Assembly (NCBI RefSeq): GCF_002093665.1
Contig: NZ_MRWE01000035.1
Span: forward strand, 1-58,236
Direction: 5' to 3'
DNA from: Rouxiella badensis
GTDB lineage: Bacteria > Pseudomonadota > Gammaproteobacteria > Enterobacterales > Enterobacteriaceae
Length of the DNA: 58,236 nucleotides
In this document: piece by piece, positions 32,117 to 41,255 of the stretch
Position numbering within the stretch: position 1 is the first letter of the stretch
Layout of the letters: the number at the start of each line of letters is the position of its first letter
Made by a program: the position numbers and the translations under genes
Notes under the pieces: generated by a model
Database searches by the model: none
What the model was told of the DNA's origin: nothing
What the model saw: only the letters and a program-made list of their open reading frames with translations

Positions 32117-32995
32117 TTACTCGACAAGCGCTAGCCCGGCAATGTTCTGCCAATAGCCGTTGCAGTCTTCGCGTGAGCTAAGCGCCAGCGGATTAAGGCC
32201 GCGCTCGTTGGCACGAAAATCGGCTAACACGTCGAGTGTTTCCGGGCCTTGTGGAGAGATTCGGACAATATCGACCAGGCCCTGCATCGCGACCAGGTCA
32301 TTGCCGAGGTTGTAGCAGGCACCGCTCTGTGTCTGGATCCCGTTGAGCACAAACACCTGCTGATTCTCCTGTGACATGACTTTTCGGCCCCGCGGATACT
32401 TCACGCAGCAGGTTTCGCAGTCGTCCTTGGCGCGGTTCTCGGCGCGGGCGGTAAAACAGCGGGCGGAATAAGCCAGCGGCAGATGCCCGTAGGCCAATAC
32501 CTCGACCTCAAACTTGTCACGGATGCCAAGCGACTGACACTGCGCCAGCATATTGGCCAGCCAGTCACGTGACAGTTCGACCGGCATGCACCAGCGAACC
32601 ATGCCCTGCCGATGCAGTATCTTCAGCGTGACGGCGTTGTAGCAGTTGAGCGCATGACCGGCAACAAAAGGCAGTTTGCGCTCAGCCGCCATATTTACGG
32701 TGCCGATATCGTTCGCTTCCAGCAAAAACTCGCCGTTTTCGACGTATCGCTTAAGCTCTGTCAGTTCTGACGGTGCCTGCAAAAGCGCCAGCGTTGAGAG
32801 AACCACCTGCTTGCCGCTGGCGCTCAGTTGTTTTGCCAGGTCGAGCCAGTCACCGACCTTCATCTCTCGTCGTTTGGTACAAACGTTTTCACCCAGGTAA
32901 ATAATGTCGGCCTCACTGCCTTGGGCAGCCTGATAAAACGCCTCCACCTGCGCTTTCTGCCAGTAGTACTGGATGGTTCCTAATGAGTATTTCAT
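32117..32995 (-). CDS. ubiV: O2-independent ubiquinone hydroxylation protein UbiV
   Basis: UbiV (YhbV) pairs with UbiU in hydroxylating the ubiquinone ring without oxygen. The 292-residue peptidase U32-family protein keeps C39, C180, C193 and C197, the positions of the [4Fe-4S] ligands in E. coli UbiV; they lie in GENVCTKRR, YSARCFTAR and DDCETCCVKY. An extra C196 is also present. It follows ubiU by 13 bases on the same strand. Confidence 0.93.
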   Translation of the reverse strand: MKYSLGTIQYYWQKAQVEAFYQAAQGSEADIIYLGENVCTKRREMKVGDWLDLAKQLSASGKQVVLSTLALLQAPSELTELKRYVENGEFLLEANDIGTVNMAAERKLPFVAGHALNCYNAVTLKILHRQGMVRWCMPVELSRDWLANMLAQCQSLGIRDKFEVEVLAYGHLPLAYSARCFTARAENRAKDDCETCCVKYPRGRKVMSQENQQVFVLNGIQTQSGACYNLGNDLVAMQGLVDIVRISPQGPETLDVLADFRANERGLNPLALSSREDCNGYWQNIAGLALVE

Positions 32996-33008
32996 GATAT
33001 CGCCTTAA

Positions 33009-34004
33009 TCATTGCCATTTCCGGTGGTAGGCCCCAAGAGTGGTCTGGGTGCCTTCGGACAGTGACCCCAGCTCGGTCATCCAGGCATGTTCACTGATAA
33101 AACCCTGCGGATCGCGCTGACAGCGGTCGATGGCAGCGCGCCATATCCGCGTTACCTGGCTGACATAGGCTGGGCTACGCTGGCGACCCTCGATTTTTAC
33201 CGAGGCTACGTTGGCTGCGAACAGTTCGGGCAGCAGTTCGAGTGTATTAAGGCTGGTGGGCTCTTCAAGCGCGTGGTAGCACACGTCGTCCACCCGATAA
33301 CGCCCCTTGCATAGCGTCGGATAACCGGCATTTTCCCCAGGTTCGTAGCGGTCGATGAGCACGTTATTCAGCCGTGACTCCATGCCCTGTGGCGTTTGCT
33401 GCCAGCGAACAAAGCGGGCGGGCGAGCAGGCTCCCGAGGTATTCGGGGATTCGCCGGTGAGGTAGGAAGACAGGAAGCATCGCCCTTCGGCCATGATGCA
33501 CAGGCTGCCAAAGGCGAACACTTCCAGCGGAACCACGCTGCTGCGTGAGAGCTGGCGGACCTGATGCATCGATAGTACGCGCGGCAGCACCACGCGTGCG
33601 ACGTCGAAGTGATTTTTATAGAATGCAATGGCCTGCTCATTAGTGGCCGAAGCCTGTACCGAAACGTGACGTTCGACGCTGGGATAGCGGGTTGCTGCGT
33701 AGTCGAGCATCGCGATATCGGCCAGAATCAGCGCGTCGGCCCCCAGCTGCGCCGCCATATCTACGGCACGCTCCCAGCGCTGATAACCGTCGGGATGAGC
33801 GAAAGTGTTGATAGCAATATGCAGCTTGCGTCGGCGGCGATGAACGTACTCTACGGCTTCCTGTAATTTCTTCTCGGTAAAGTTCAGACCGGCAAAATGT
33901 CGGGCGTTGGTATCGTCTTTCAAACCGATATAAACCGCATCGGCACCATTATCGATCGCTGCCTTTAGCGCTGGCAGATTACCTGCCGGGCAAAGTAACT
34001 CCAT
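33009..34004 (-). CDS. ubiU: O2-independent ubiquinone hydroxylation protein UbiU
   Basis: UbiU (YhbU) is the U32-family partner of UbiV. The 331-residue protein starts MELLCPAGNLPALKAAIDNGAD and has C169, C176, C193 and C232, the same numbers as the [4Fe-4S] ligands known in E. coli UbiU (FGSLCIMAEGRC, TSGACSP, TLCKGRY). The gene is divergent from ubiT, so the three anaerobic ubiquinone genes share one 280-base intergenic region. FNR control is known in E. coli; I could not find a full FNR site here. Confidence 0.95.
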   Translation of the reverse strand: MELLCPAGNLPALKAAIDNGADAVYIGLKDDTNARHFAGLNFTEKKLQEAVEYVHRRRRKLHIAINTFAHPDGYQRWERAVDMAAQLGADALILADIAMLDYAATRYPSVERHVSVQASATNEQAIAFYKNHFDVARVVLPRVLSMHQVRQLSRSSVVPLEVFAFGSLCIMAEGRCFLSSYLTGESPNTSGACSPARFVRWQQTPQGMESRLNNVLIDRYEPGENAGYPTLCKGRYRVDDVCYHALEEPTSLNTLELLPELFAANVASVKIEGRQRSPAYVSQVTRIWRAAIDRCQRDPQGFISEHAWMTELGSLSEGTQTTLGAYHRKWQ

Positions 34005-34284
34005 AGTTATCTCCTGCTAAAACGGCTAGAGGGATGGCACGGTGTGCAACCCAATCGAGGCTCATTTTAGATAAGCTCAAACGGCAATATTTTGATTTAA
34101 GGCAGCTTATCCGCGGTTGAATGAAAGCCATTTACGGCAGAGGTTGTGTAAGGGATATTTCTGGTGCACTATTTTTGTAGGGCAATATTGATTTAGGCTG
34201 CGTTACAAAACTGCCGATATGGCAAAATGACCCGTTTTCAGCGCAATATTGTTCAGAAGACAGTTACCTAAAGGAGAAGTGCCA

Positions 34285-34821
34285 GTGTTGCAAAAACTAC
34301 GAGCACGTATGGTGCGTCAAGGGCCGTCACTGTTAAGTGTACCGTTGAAATTTACCCCTTTTGCACTTAAGCGCCAGGTTCTGCAACAGGTGCTGTGCTG
34401 GCAATTTCAGGAGGCGCTGTCTGAAGGGGAACTCGATTTTCTGACCGGCCGTTGGCTGAAAATCGATATTACCGATCTCGGCCTACAGTGGCTAATGACC
34501 GTCGATAACGGCAGGCTGCGCGTAAGCCAACAGGGTGAGGCTGACGTAAGCTTTAGCGGCGACGCTAACGACCTGATCCTGGTTGCGGCGCGTAGGGAAG
34601 ACCCCGATACGCTGTTCTTCAAGCGGCGTCTGCGAATTGAAGGGGATACTGAATTGGGCCTGAACGTTAAAAACCTGATGGACTCCATCGAACTCGACAG
34701 CATGCCCGCTTTACTGCGTCAGGGGCTTGAACGCCTGGCGACGTTTATTGAGGCTGGGCGCATTGAGACCGGCAGACAAGAGGACGGTGAGTTAGGCTCT
34801 CCGGCAGTATCATCATGTTAA
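34285..34821 (+). CDS. ubiT: O2-independent ubiquinone accessory protein UbiT (SCP2 domain)
   Basis: UbiT (YhbT) is an SCP2-fold lipid-binding protein needed for ubiquinone synthesis without oxygen. The GTG at 34285 is chosen: it is eight bases after GGAG (34273-34276) and gives MLQKLRARMVRQGPSLLSVP, like the family start; 178 residues. Conserved parts are TPFALKRQVLQQVLCWQFQEAL, ADVSFSGDANDLILVA and DPDTLFFKRRLRIEGDTELGL. The last seven bases overlap yhbS. Confidence 0.92.
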   Translation: MLQKLRARMVRQGPSLLSVPLKFTPFALKRQVLQQVLCWQFQEALSEGELDFLTGRWLKIDITDLGLQWLMTVDNGRLRVSQQGEADVSFSGDANDLILVAARREDPDTLFFKRRLRIEGDTELGLNVKNLMDSIELDSMPALLRQGLERLATFIEAGRIETGRQEDGELGSPAVSSC

Positions 34822-35318
34822 TTAGAGTTGAAATCCCGGTCGATGCTGCGGGCATCGATAACCTCCTGCGCAAGGCTTTTGGGCGTGATGACGAGGCCGA
34901 TTTGGTGCAGCGTCTACGTGAAGACGGCCTGCTGACGCTGGGCGTCGTGGCAACGGATGATGAAGGGGGGGTCGTAGGTTATGCCGCATTCACCCCGGTC
35001 GACGTACAGGGTGAAGACCGCCAATGGGTTGGGCTGGGACCGCTGGCGGTAGAGGAATCTCTGCGCCGTCAGGGATTGGGCGAAAAGCTGGTATACGAAG
35101 GGCTGGATTCGCTCAATGAATTCGGTTACGCCGCCGTTGTCGTGCTCGGTGCGCCCGAGTACTACGGCCGATTTGGATTCAAACCCGCAGCGCAGTTTAA
35201 TCTTCACTGCCGCTGGCCTGACTCCGCTGAGGCGTTCCAGCTTTATGTGCTGGCCAACAATGCTCTTGAAGGCGCAAACGGGCTGGTGGAGTATCCTCCT
35301 CATTTTAATCACAATTAA
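34815..35318 (+). CDS. yhbS: GNAT-family N-acetyltransferase YhbS
   Basis: This 167-residue protein has the GNAT fold. The acetyl-CoA loop lies in EESLRRQGLGEKLVYEGL, preceded by the beta strand WVGLGPLAVE and followed by VVLGAPEYYGRFGF, typical of the YhbS group. The substrate is unknown, though a link to membrane lipids is suspected from its overlap with ubiT. It overlaps ubiT by seven bases. Confidence 0.9.
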   Translation: MLIRVEIPVDAAGIDNLLRKAFGRDDEADLVQRLREDGLLTLGVVATDDEGGVVGYAAFTPVDVQGEDRQWVGLGPLAVEESLRRQGLGEKLVYEGLDSLNEFGYAAVVVLGAPEYYGRFGFKPAAQFNLHCRWPDSAEAFQLYVLANNALEGANGLVEYPPHFNHN

Positions 35319-35360
35319 GTGAAAAAAGTCATTTAAGCTCTAAGAGCACTATTTCAAACA

Positions 35361-35389
35361 GGCTGATGTTCATACATCGGCCTTTTTTT
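35361..35389 (+). terminator. Intrinsic terminator after yhbS
   Basis: GGCTGATG / CATCGGCC with one wobble and a TTCATA loop is followed by seven Ts. Confidence 0.75.
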
Positions 35390-35745
35390 ATGAATAAATC
35401 GTGCTAATTTTAAAAAATAGCTTTATTTGCTAATGGAATGTAAAAAAATAAAGAATTAAGTAAGCGCAGATATGGGTGATAATTAATCGAATGAGTGAGT
35501 TACATTCGGAGGATATGTTTCCAACTCGCTGCGTAAAGGTAAAAATAAATGCAGTCTTAAAGCAGTTTTAGCACAAAAAATCCAAACTGTTGTTATTTAA
35601 AGCAATAATGCTCAACGTTGTGTTACATATTTAATTATATTGTTTTAAATAATCAAATGCAGGTCACAGAATATTACTCTGCGTGGAATAATATTGTCTT
35701 TACTGAAGTTTAAAACTGAACTTTAAGAATTATAAGGAATCTAAA
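35390..35745. other. AT-rich upstream region of the porin gene
   Basis: About 355 bases without a gene, strongly AT-rich. This is typical of the long leader and promoter regions of outer-membrane porins. No clear operator, CRP palindrome or small RNA was found. Confidence 0.4.
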
Positions 35746-37101
35746 GTGGCCAATTACTCCCCCCGTCGTTTTAAAAAGTTGTATCTGGCTTGTTCTGTTG
35801 GACTGCTTTTTAGCTCTGCCCAAGTATTGGCCGCAGATATGGGTCCATTCTCACCCGACTCTCCCTGGATGTTTGGTGACTGGGGCGGTGAACGTACTGC
35901 TCTGAAAGAACAAGGTATTGATTTCCAAACAAACTACACGTCTGAGACAGGCAGCAACTTCTCGGGCGGTTATGATAAGCATACCACCGCACGCTATTCC
36001 GACCAGTGGCAGCTTGGGGTCGATCTTGACCTCGACAAGTTGTTGAACTGGAAAGACACCGAATTCCAGATGACCCTGACCAACCGTAATGGGCGCAACA
36101 TCTCCAACGACACCGTTGGCGATCCGCGTACCGGCACACTGTCTTCTTCTCAGGAAGTTTGGGGCCGTGGTCAAACCACGCGTCTGACCCAGTTCTGGAT
36201 CCGTCAAGGATACTTCAACGACACCCTCGATGTTAAAGCCGGTCGTGTGACCGTGGGTGAAGACTTCGACTCGCTAAACAGCAACTTCCAGAACCTTGCG
36301 CTGGGTAGTGGCCAGGCGGGTAACTGGCGCGGTGACCGTTGGTATAACTGGCCTGTTTCCCAGTGGGGCGGTCGCATCAAGCTGAACTTTACCCCTGAAA
36401 TTTATACCGAAGTCGGTATCTATAATCAGAACCCTAAAAACTATGACACCGGTAACGGCTTCCGTCTGGATACTTCAGGTTCAATCGGTAACCTGATCCC
36501 GGTCGAAGTAGGCTGGAAACCAACGCTGGGTCCAGACAAGCTGCCGGGTAAATACGCGCTGGGTGCTTACTACAGCTCGACTAAGGGTGACGTTTACAGC
36601 AGCGGTTCTATCGTAAACGGTAGCGAACAGTACAGCCGTGATGCCCACGCTTACGGCGGCTATGTGCTGGTGCAGCAACAGTTGACCTCGGTGGCTGGTG
36701 ACAACACCCGTGGCCTGACGCTGACCGTACAAGGCGTGATGAACGACAAGAAAACCTCGAAAACTGACAACTATCAGTCTGTCGCGGTCACCTACAAAGG
36801 GATTTTCGACTCACGTCCTAAAGACGAGCTTGGCTTTGGCGTAGGCCGTATCCACGTGAACAGTGATTACACCGCGACTCAGCGCGATCAGGATGCTGCC
36901 AACGGTGTTGATAACTACAACAACCCAACCTATCTGCCAGTGCAGAGCGGTTCTGAAGTTAACTACGAACTGTACTACGGTATTCAGGCGACAAACTGGC
37001 TGACAATCCGTCCTAACCTGCAGTACGTTTCTGCCCCAGGCGCAGTGAGCCAGGTTAAAGATGCGTTTATCGGCGGCGTGATGGTTAACCTTGCTCTGTA
37101 A
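35746..37101 (+). CDS. Carbohydrate-selective porin, OprB family
   Basis: This 451-residue outer-membrane protein has a signal peptide ending SSAQVLA before ADMGPFSPDSPWMFGDWGGERT, the typical OprB start. Conserved parts are LGVDLDLDKLLNWKDTEFQMTLTNRNGRN, VWGRGQTTRLTQFWIRQGYFND and VKAGRVTVGEDFD. The last strand ends in VMVNLAL, not an aromatic, which is unusual for a beta barrel. The family passes glucose and other sugars. Start is GTG at 35746, seven bases after AAGGA. It stands alone between two terminators. The exact sugar cannot be told. Confidence 0.85.
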   Translation: MANYSPRRFKKLYLACSVGLLFSSAQVLAADMGPFSPDSPWMFGDWGGERTALKEQGIDFQTNYTSETGSNFSGGYDKHTTARYSDQWQLGVDLDLDKLLNWKDTEFQMTLTNRNGRNISNDTVGDPRTGTLSSSQEVWGRGQTTRLTQFWIRQGYFNDTLDVKAGRVTVGEDFDSLNSNFQNLALGSGQAGNWRGDRWYNWPVSQWGGRIKLNFTPEIYTEVGIYNQNPKNYDTGNGFRLDTSGSIGNLIPVEVGWKPTLGPDKLPGKYALGAYYSSTKGDVYSSGSIVNGSEQYSRDAHAYGGYVLVQQQLTSVAGDNTRGLTLTVQGVMNDKKTSKTDNYQSVAVTYKGIFDSRPKDELGFGVGRIHVNSDYTATQRDQDAANGVDNYNNPTYLPVQSGSEVNYELYYGIQATNWLTIRPNLQYVSAPGAVSQVKDAFIGGVMVNLAL

Positions 37102-37128
37102 TCGATATCGATAGACAACGTGTTACTG

Positions 37129-37158
37129 AAACGGGGCGCATCAAGCGCCCCGTTTTTT
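37129..37158 (+). terminator. Intrinsic terminator after the porin gene
   Basis: AAACGGGGCGC / GCGCCCCGTTT with an ATCAA loop is followed by TTT. It also faces convergent yhbQ. Confidence 0.88.
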
Positions 37159-37167
37159 ATGATGACT

Positions 37168-37500
37168 TCAGCCCGCCAGATAATCGGTAATGCTTTGCGG
37201 ACCGTCCTGCACCAGCCGCTCTTTCTGCTTCTTACTCAATCGCTTAACCTGATACTCCAGCTTTGATGCCAGTGAACGATCGCCCGCGACGCAGTGAAAA
37301 ACCAACCTGAGTTCACCTTTTCCACGCAGGGATTTCGCCCCCTTGCCATTTTGATGCTGTTGCAGACGGCGCGCCACGTCGGTCGTTATTCCGGTATAAA
37401 GCATACCCGTCGCGGTACGCAGTATATAGAGATACCAGTCATTGGCGGGCGGAGTATGAGGCAGGCTTTCCACGATAATTAAGCTACTCTGGTTCGTCAC
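37168..37500 (-). CDS. yhbQ: GIY-YIG nuclease-superfamily protein YhbQ
   Basis: This protein of up to 110 residues is related to the UPF0213 family. The GIY-YIG motif is [20 protein letters not shown] with the following R in [24 protein letters not shown] and [16 protein letters not shown] are conserved. A nuclease or DNA-repair role is suspected in E. coli. The start is uncertain: the longest frame begins at a GTG with no clear ribosome site and carries an N-terminal tail longer than E. coli's. Confidence 0.88.
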   Translation of the reverse strand: MTNQSSLIIVESLPHTPPANDWYLYILRTATGMLYTGITTDVARRLQQHQNGKGAKSLRGKGELRLVFHCVAGDRSLASKLEYQVKRLSKKQKERLVQDGPQSITDYLAG

Positions 37501-37630
37501 AAAATATTCAGCAGATTAACCCACAGCCATACCAATAAGTGAAGCAAAAACGCATGTTTAGCAACAGCGCAGACTGTTACTTGCCGGTCATCGCGCTAAA
37601 ATAGAGCGAATTTTTCGCCAGGAGGCGGGT

Positions 37631-38068
37631 ATGAACGATCCCGATGATGTAAAACTTATTAGTCGTTATCTTAGCAAAAACCACGTGCTTGCACTCTGTG
37701 CTCACGCGGAGGGCGACATCTGGAGCGCCAACTGCTTTTATGTGACGGACGTCGAACGTATGTGCCTGTATTTCATGACTGAGCTGAAGACACGCCATGG
37801 TTCACTGATGCATAAAAACCCTCAGGTCGTGGGCACTATTGCCACCCAGCCTAAGACTATCGCGCTTATCAAAGGCATTCAGTACAGCGGTACCGCGACG
37901 CTGCTTGAAGGGGAAGAGGATAAAGTCGGTCGCGCGCTCTACTGCAAACATTTCCCGGTAGCCATCGCCATGAAAGCGCCGGTTTGGCAGCTACAGTTGA
38001 ATGAAATCAAGATGACAGACAATACGCTAGGCTTTGGTAAAAAGCTGATGTGGAAGAGGGAAATATGA
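37631..38068 (+). CDS. yhbP: UPF0306 protein YhbP (PNPOx-like split barrel)
   Basis: The 145-residue protein matches E. coli YhbP in length and in the end TDNTLGFGKKLMWKRE. The fold is the split barrel of pyridoxamine-phosphate oxidase-like flavin proteins, with YFMTELKTRHGSLM and QPKTIALIKGIQYSG as core segments. Its function is unknown; flavin binding is plausible. Its TGA overlaps the ATG of the LysR gene by four bases, so they are in one transcript. Confidence 0.87.
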   Translation: MNDPDDVKLISRYLSKNHVLALCAHAEGDIWSANCFYVTDVERMCLYFMTELKTRHGSLMHKNPQVVGTIATQPKTIALIKGIQYSGTATLLEGEEDKVGRALYCKHFPVAIAMKAPVWQLQLNEIKMTDNTLGFGKKLMWKREI

Positions 38069-38949
38069 TCAAACTGAAGCCGCTGAGTTATTTCAAAGCC
38101 GTCTTTGAACACGGGTCAATCTCGGCAGCTTCAGAGGTGTTGTTCATCGCCCAGCCGCCGTTGAGCAAGGCGCTGCATCAGCTTGAGGACGAGTGGGGTG
38201 TAAAGCTGTTTGATAGGTCTAGTCGCGGTATGGCGCCTACCGAGGCAGGCATGTATCTCTATCGGCGCGCCAGCGACCTGTTACAGCTTGCGACTGAAAT
38301 CGATGAAGAGATGCAGGCGTTCGGTGAGGGCTCACGTGGCGTGGTGCGCATTGGCACGGTTTCGATGGGCATTCCGAAGGTTGCGGCGGTGGTGAAACTG
38401 CTCAAGTCTGAACATCCGCAGCTGACCTTCTCGTTGCATCAGGGGGATACCGGTTACCTGGAAGAGCTGCTTGAACGGCGTCGCATCGACCTCGCGTTGG
38501 TGCACCTGCCGCTTACCACCAGCGATGAAGAGCTGTCTATTCAGCCGCTGGCGCGTTCGTGCTTTCGCGTCATGTGTCTCCCCGAGTCTTCTCTGGCACA
38601 GCATAAAACCGTGACCCTCGAGCAGCTTGCCGATTGTCCGTTGATACTAATGCGTCGCAAGTCGGGTTTCGGGGTATATGACAACGTGATGCAGTTTTTC
38701 AGCAAGGCGGGGCTAAAACCGCAGGTATTGGCGGATGCCTCAGATGTGCCGATGATGAAATATCTGGTCGAGCAGGGAATGGGCGTAGGACTGCTGCCGG
38801 TGCTGTCTGGCGAGAGTGAGTGGGACAACCTGCTGACGCTGCCCGTGCCGGAACTTGAGAGTGTTGCCGACGATCTGGTGTTGATTTACCGTTCGCACCA
38901 TGAATTTAGCACCATGCTGCGAACGGTCATTAAGGCTTTTACGCCTTAG
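38065..38949 (+). CDS. LysR-type transcriptional regulator
   Basis: This 294-residue LysR protein has its helix-turn-helix at about 10-60: FKAVFEHGSISAASEVLFIAQPPLSKALHQLE, then LFDRSSRG and PTEAG. The effector domain contains GTVSMGIPKVAAVVKLL and DLALVHLPL. The ATG at 38065 overlaps yhbP's stop; a GTG five codons earlier is possible. It ends three bases from the decarboxylase operon on the other strand. In Bacillus the similar bsdBCD operon is controlled by the LysR protein BsdA, so this is a candidate regulator; the convergent layout is unusual for that. Confidence 0.85.
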   Translation: MIKLKPLSYFKAVFEHGSISAASEVLFIAQPPLSKALHQLEDEWGVKLFDRSSRGMAPTEAGMYLYRRASDLLQLATEIDEEMQAFGEGSRGVVRIGTVSMGIPKVAAVVKLLKSEHPQLTFSLHQGDTGYLEELLERRRIDLALVHLPLTTSDEELSIQPLARSCFRVMCLPESSLAQHKTVTLEQLADCPLILMRRKSGFGVYDNVMQFFSKAGLKPQVLADASDVPMMKYLVEQGMGVGLLPVLSGESEWDNLLTLPVPELESVADDLVLIYRSHHEFSTMLRTVIKAFTP

Positions 38950-38952
38950 TCA

Positions 38953-39198
38953 TTAACCCTTAGTTTTCAATTCGGGAATGGCCGGCATCACGCCAAAATT
39001 CGCCATATCAGCCGGAGAGAATTTAAAGTTTGGGTTGTACTTCTTCGGATCGGTAATGAAGTCCGGTTCCGTACTGCGCCAGGTGAAGAAACAGGTTGGG
39101 CAATGGAACACCGTCCAGGCACCCTCGACCGGAGAATGACTCAGCGCCTCCGGGCCATTGGATTCACAGCGCGGACAAATTTCAGGATGTTGTTTCAT
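38953..39198 (-). CDS. Small subunit D of non-oxidative hydroxyarylic acid decarboxylase
   Basis: This 81-residue protein has two Cys pairs, CPRC (8-11) and CPTC near residue 33, as in a zinc ribbon. It matches the YclD/VdcD/BsdD subunit by its FFTWRSTEPDFITDPKKYNP segment. It is the last gene of the BCD operon, ten bases after the C subunit. The exact role of D in the complex is not settled. Confidence 0.88.
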   Translation of the reverse strand: MKQHPEICPRCESNGPEALSHSPVEGAWTVFHCPTCFFTWRSTEPDFITDPKKYNPNFKFSPADMANFGVMPAIPELKTKG

Positions 39199-39207
39199 GC
39201 GGCTTCC

Positions 39208-40677
39208 TTAGCTGTTGTTGACCTTGGAGGAGTCTTTTGCCTGAGACAGGCTGTTAACCTGCATCATATTGTGCAGCTTCTCAACCCAGTCATCGGTGGT
39301 AATAGGATCGCGCAGCTCCTGCGAGAAGTGCCCGTGTTCTTCCGGTGCTTTTGGCGTAGTGGCGTCAATGATCACTTTGCTGGTCATTCCGGCGGGTTGT
39401 GAAGCCGGATCAAGCGGCAGAATGGACAGCCCAGGCACCGTCACCAGGTCGTACTCAGGGTTAAACTTGGTCGACATTGCCCACATCACCTGCGGCAGGT
39501 TGAAGGGGTCGATAGTCTCATCCACCACAATCACCATCTTGGCGTAACCCAAACCGTGCGGAGTGGTCAGCACGCGCATACCCACGCCCTTCGCAAAGCC
39601 GCCGAAGCGCGTCTTGGTGGAAACAATCACCACCAGTCCGTGGGTATAAAGCGCATTGACCGCGACGACTTCCGGGAACGCTTCTTTCAGCTGCACGTAA
39701 AGCGGTGCACAGGTGTTGATGCCCATCATGTAGTCGATTTCGGTCCACGGCATGCCGAGGTACAGATGCTCGAACAGCGGATTTTTACGGTGTGACACCT
39801 TGGTGATTTCGACGACCGGCATCTGACGGCCACCGGAATAGTGCCCGGTGAATTCACCAAACGGACCTTCTGCTTCGCGAACACGGGAAAGAATGCGGCC
39901 CTCGAGTACGAATTCGGAACCCCAAGGGACGTCCAGCCCGGTTAAGGCTGTTTTCACAATGGGATATGGCGTGCCGTTGAGTGCTCCGGCCATCGCATAT
40001 TCCGACTGATTGTAAAGGATGGGCATAGCACCGACGGTGCTTATCATCGGGTCGTTGCCGATAGTGATGGCAATCGGCAGGTCTACGCCCAGCTCTTCGG
40101 CGCGTTGCAGGTGAATCGCAATGTCATGTGCGGGGACCGGTTGCAGGCCGAGGTGTTTTTTGCCTTTGACTTCAATGCGGTAGATGCCTACGTTCTGACT
40201 GTCTTCGTTTTCTTTCCCTTCCAGAGAAGGGTCACGCGAGACTACGCTGGCTTTATCGATGTAGAAGCCGCCGTCACCGTGGTTAAGTCTGAACAGCGGC
40301 AGGATATCGAACAGGTTAATGTCGTCCTCAATCACCACTTCCTGCCACGGCGCGCTGTCACGATGCTCAACTTCACCGGGATAATTCTGATAGCGCCGAA
40401 CAAACTCGAAAAACTGCTGTTTCAGCGGGGTGTTTTTCGGCATGTCCATGGCGATTGCCAAATTTGGCCAGGATCCGTGGACGTTCATGGCAATGCGTGC
40501 GTCATGATATCCAAGGATATTTTCGAACAATAACGCCGGTGACTTGTCGCCCAGTTTTGCGGCAGCGCAGGCGGCGGCAGAGATATCGGGTTCAGGTTTT
40601 ACCTGTTCTTCAATTCTCAGCAGCTGCTGCTGTTCGTCGAGCGCGTCAAGATAACTGCGTAAATCATGGAATGGCAT
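39208..40677 (-). CDS. UbiD-family prenylated-FMN decarboxylase, subunit C
   Basis: This 489-residue UbiD-family enzyme should decarboxylate a phenolic acid such as 4-hydroxybenzoate or vanillate, using prenylated FMN. Seen motifs include RLNHGDGGFYIDKASVVSRD, the active-site segment RVREAEGPFGEFTGHYSGGR with the conserved Arg and Glu, and GIYRIEV. It groups with YclC/EdcC/BsdC rather than with UbiD of ubiquinone synthesis, because B and D subunit genes flank it. The substrate is inferred from the operon type only. Confidence 0.9.
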   Translation of the reverse strand: MPFHDLRSYLDALDEQQQLLRIEEQVKPEPDISAAACAAAKLGDKSPALLFENILGYHDARIAMNVHGSWPNLAIAMDMPKNTPLKQQFFEFVRRYQNYPGEVEHRDSAPWQEVVIEDDINLFDILPLFRLNHGDGGFYIDKASVVSRDPSLEGKENEDSQNVGIYRIEVKGKKHLGLQPVPAHDIAIHLQRAEELGVDLPIAITIGNDPMISTVGAMPILYNQSEYAMAGALNGTPYPIVKTALTGLDVPWGSEFVLEGRILSRVREAEGPFGEFTGHYSGGRQMPVVEITKVSHRKNPLFEHLYLGMPWTEIDYMMGINTCAPLYVQLKEAFPEVVAVNALYTHGLVVIVSTKTRFGGFAKGVGMRVLTTPHGLGYAKMVIVVDETIDPFNLPQVMWAMSTKFNPEYDLVTVPGLSILPLDPASQPAGMTSKVIIDATTPKAPEEHGHFSQELRDPITTDDWVEKLHNMMQVNSLSQAKDSSKVNNS

Positions 40678-40682
40678 GGTTA

Positions 40683-41255
40683 TTACTCCTTATGACCCAG
40701 TCCTTCCCAGCGTTTGGCTGCCGGGTGAGACAGATGAAATTGGTCGAGAATCCTTACGGCGAGATGATCCAGAATTTGCGAAATTGACTCGGGATTGTTG
40801 TAGAAAGCGGGAGTCGGCGGGAAGATAACGGCGCCCATATTGCTGAGGTGCAGCATGTTCTCCAGGTGGATAGAGTTAAGAGGCGTCTCTCGGGTGACCA
40901 TCAACAGCGTTCTGCGTTCTTTCAGCATCACGTCGGCGGCGCGGGCAATCAGGTTCTCGGCAAAGCCCATGCGGATAGCGGCCAGCGTCTTCATGCTGCA
41001 CGGCACGATAACCATGCCTTCAACCTGAAACGATCCGCTCGACACGGTCGCACCCTGATTGCGCGGATCGTGAACCACGTCGGCCATGGCACAGAGATCG
41101 CGATAGCTCATGCCGCATTCCTGCTGGAGCGTGGTTTTTGCCCACTGCGAGACAATCAGATGGATTTCCACCTCCATTTCGCGCAGAAACTGCAGCACGC
41201 GAACCGCCAAAGGTGCGCCGGTGGCGCCCGTTACCCCAACAATAATTCTCTTCAT
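40683..41255 (-). CDS. UbiX-family flavin prenyltransferase, subunit B
   Basis: This 190-residue protein makes prenylated FMN from FMN and dimethylallyl phosphate for the neighbouring UbiD-type enzyme. Its start MKRIIVGVTGATGAPLAVRVL holds the flavin-phosphate loop GATGAP. GSFQVEGMVIVPCSMKTLAAI and RRTLLMVTRETPLNSIHLENML are family segments. It is first in the operon B-C-D, five bases before C. It corresponds to Pad1/EdcB/BsdB. Confidence 0.92.
   Translation of the reverse strand: MKRIIVGVTGATGAPLAVRVLQFLREMEVEIHLIVSQWAKTTLQQECGMSYRDLCAMADVVHDPRNQGATVSSGSFQVEGMVIVPCSMKTLAAIRMGFAENLIARAADVMLKERRTLLMVTRETPLNSIHLENMLHLSNMGAVIFPPTPAFYNNPESISQILDHLAVRILDQFHLSHPAAKRWEGLGHKE

Noticed and set aside
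34005-34284. FNR sites between ubiU and ubiT
   Set aside because: Two TTGAT half-sites are present, but neither has an ATCAA-like partner at the right spacing.
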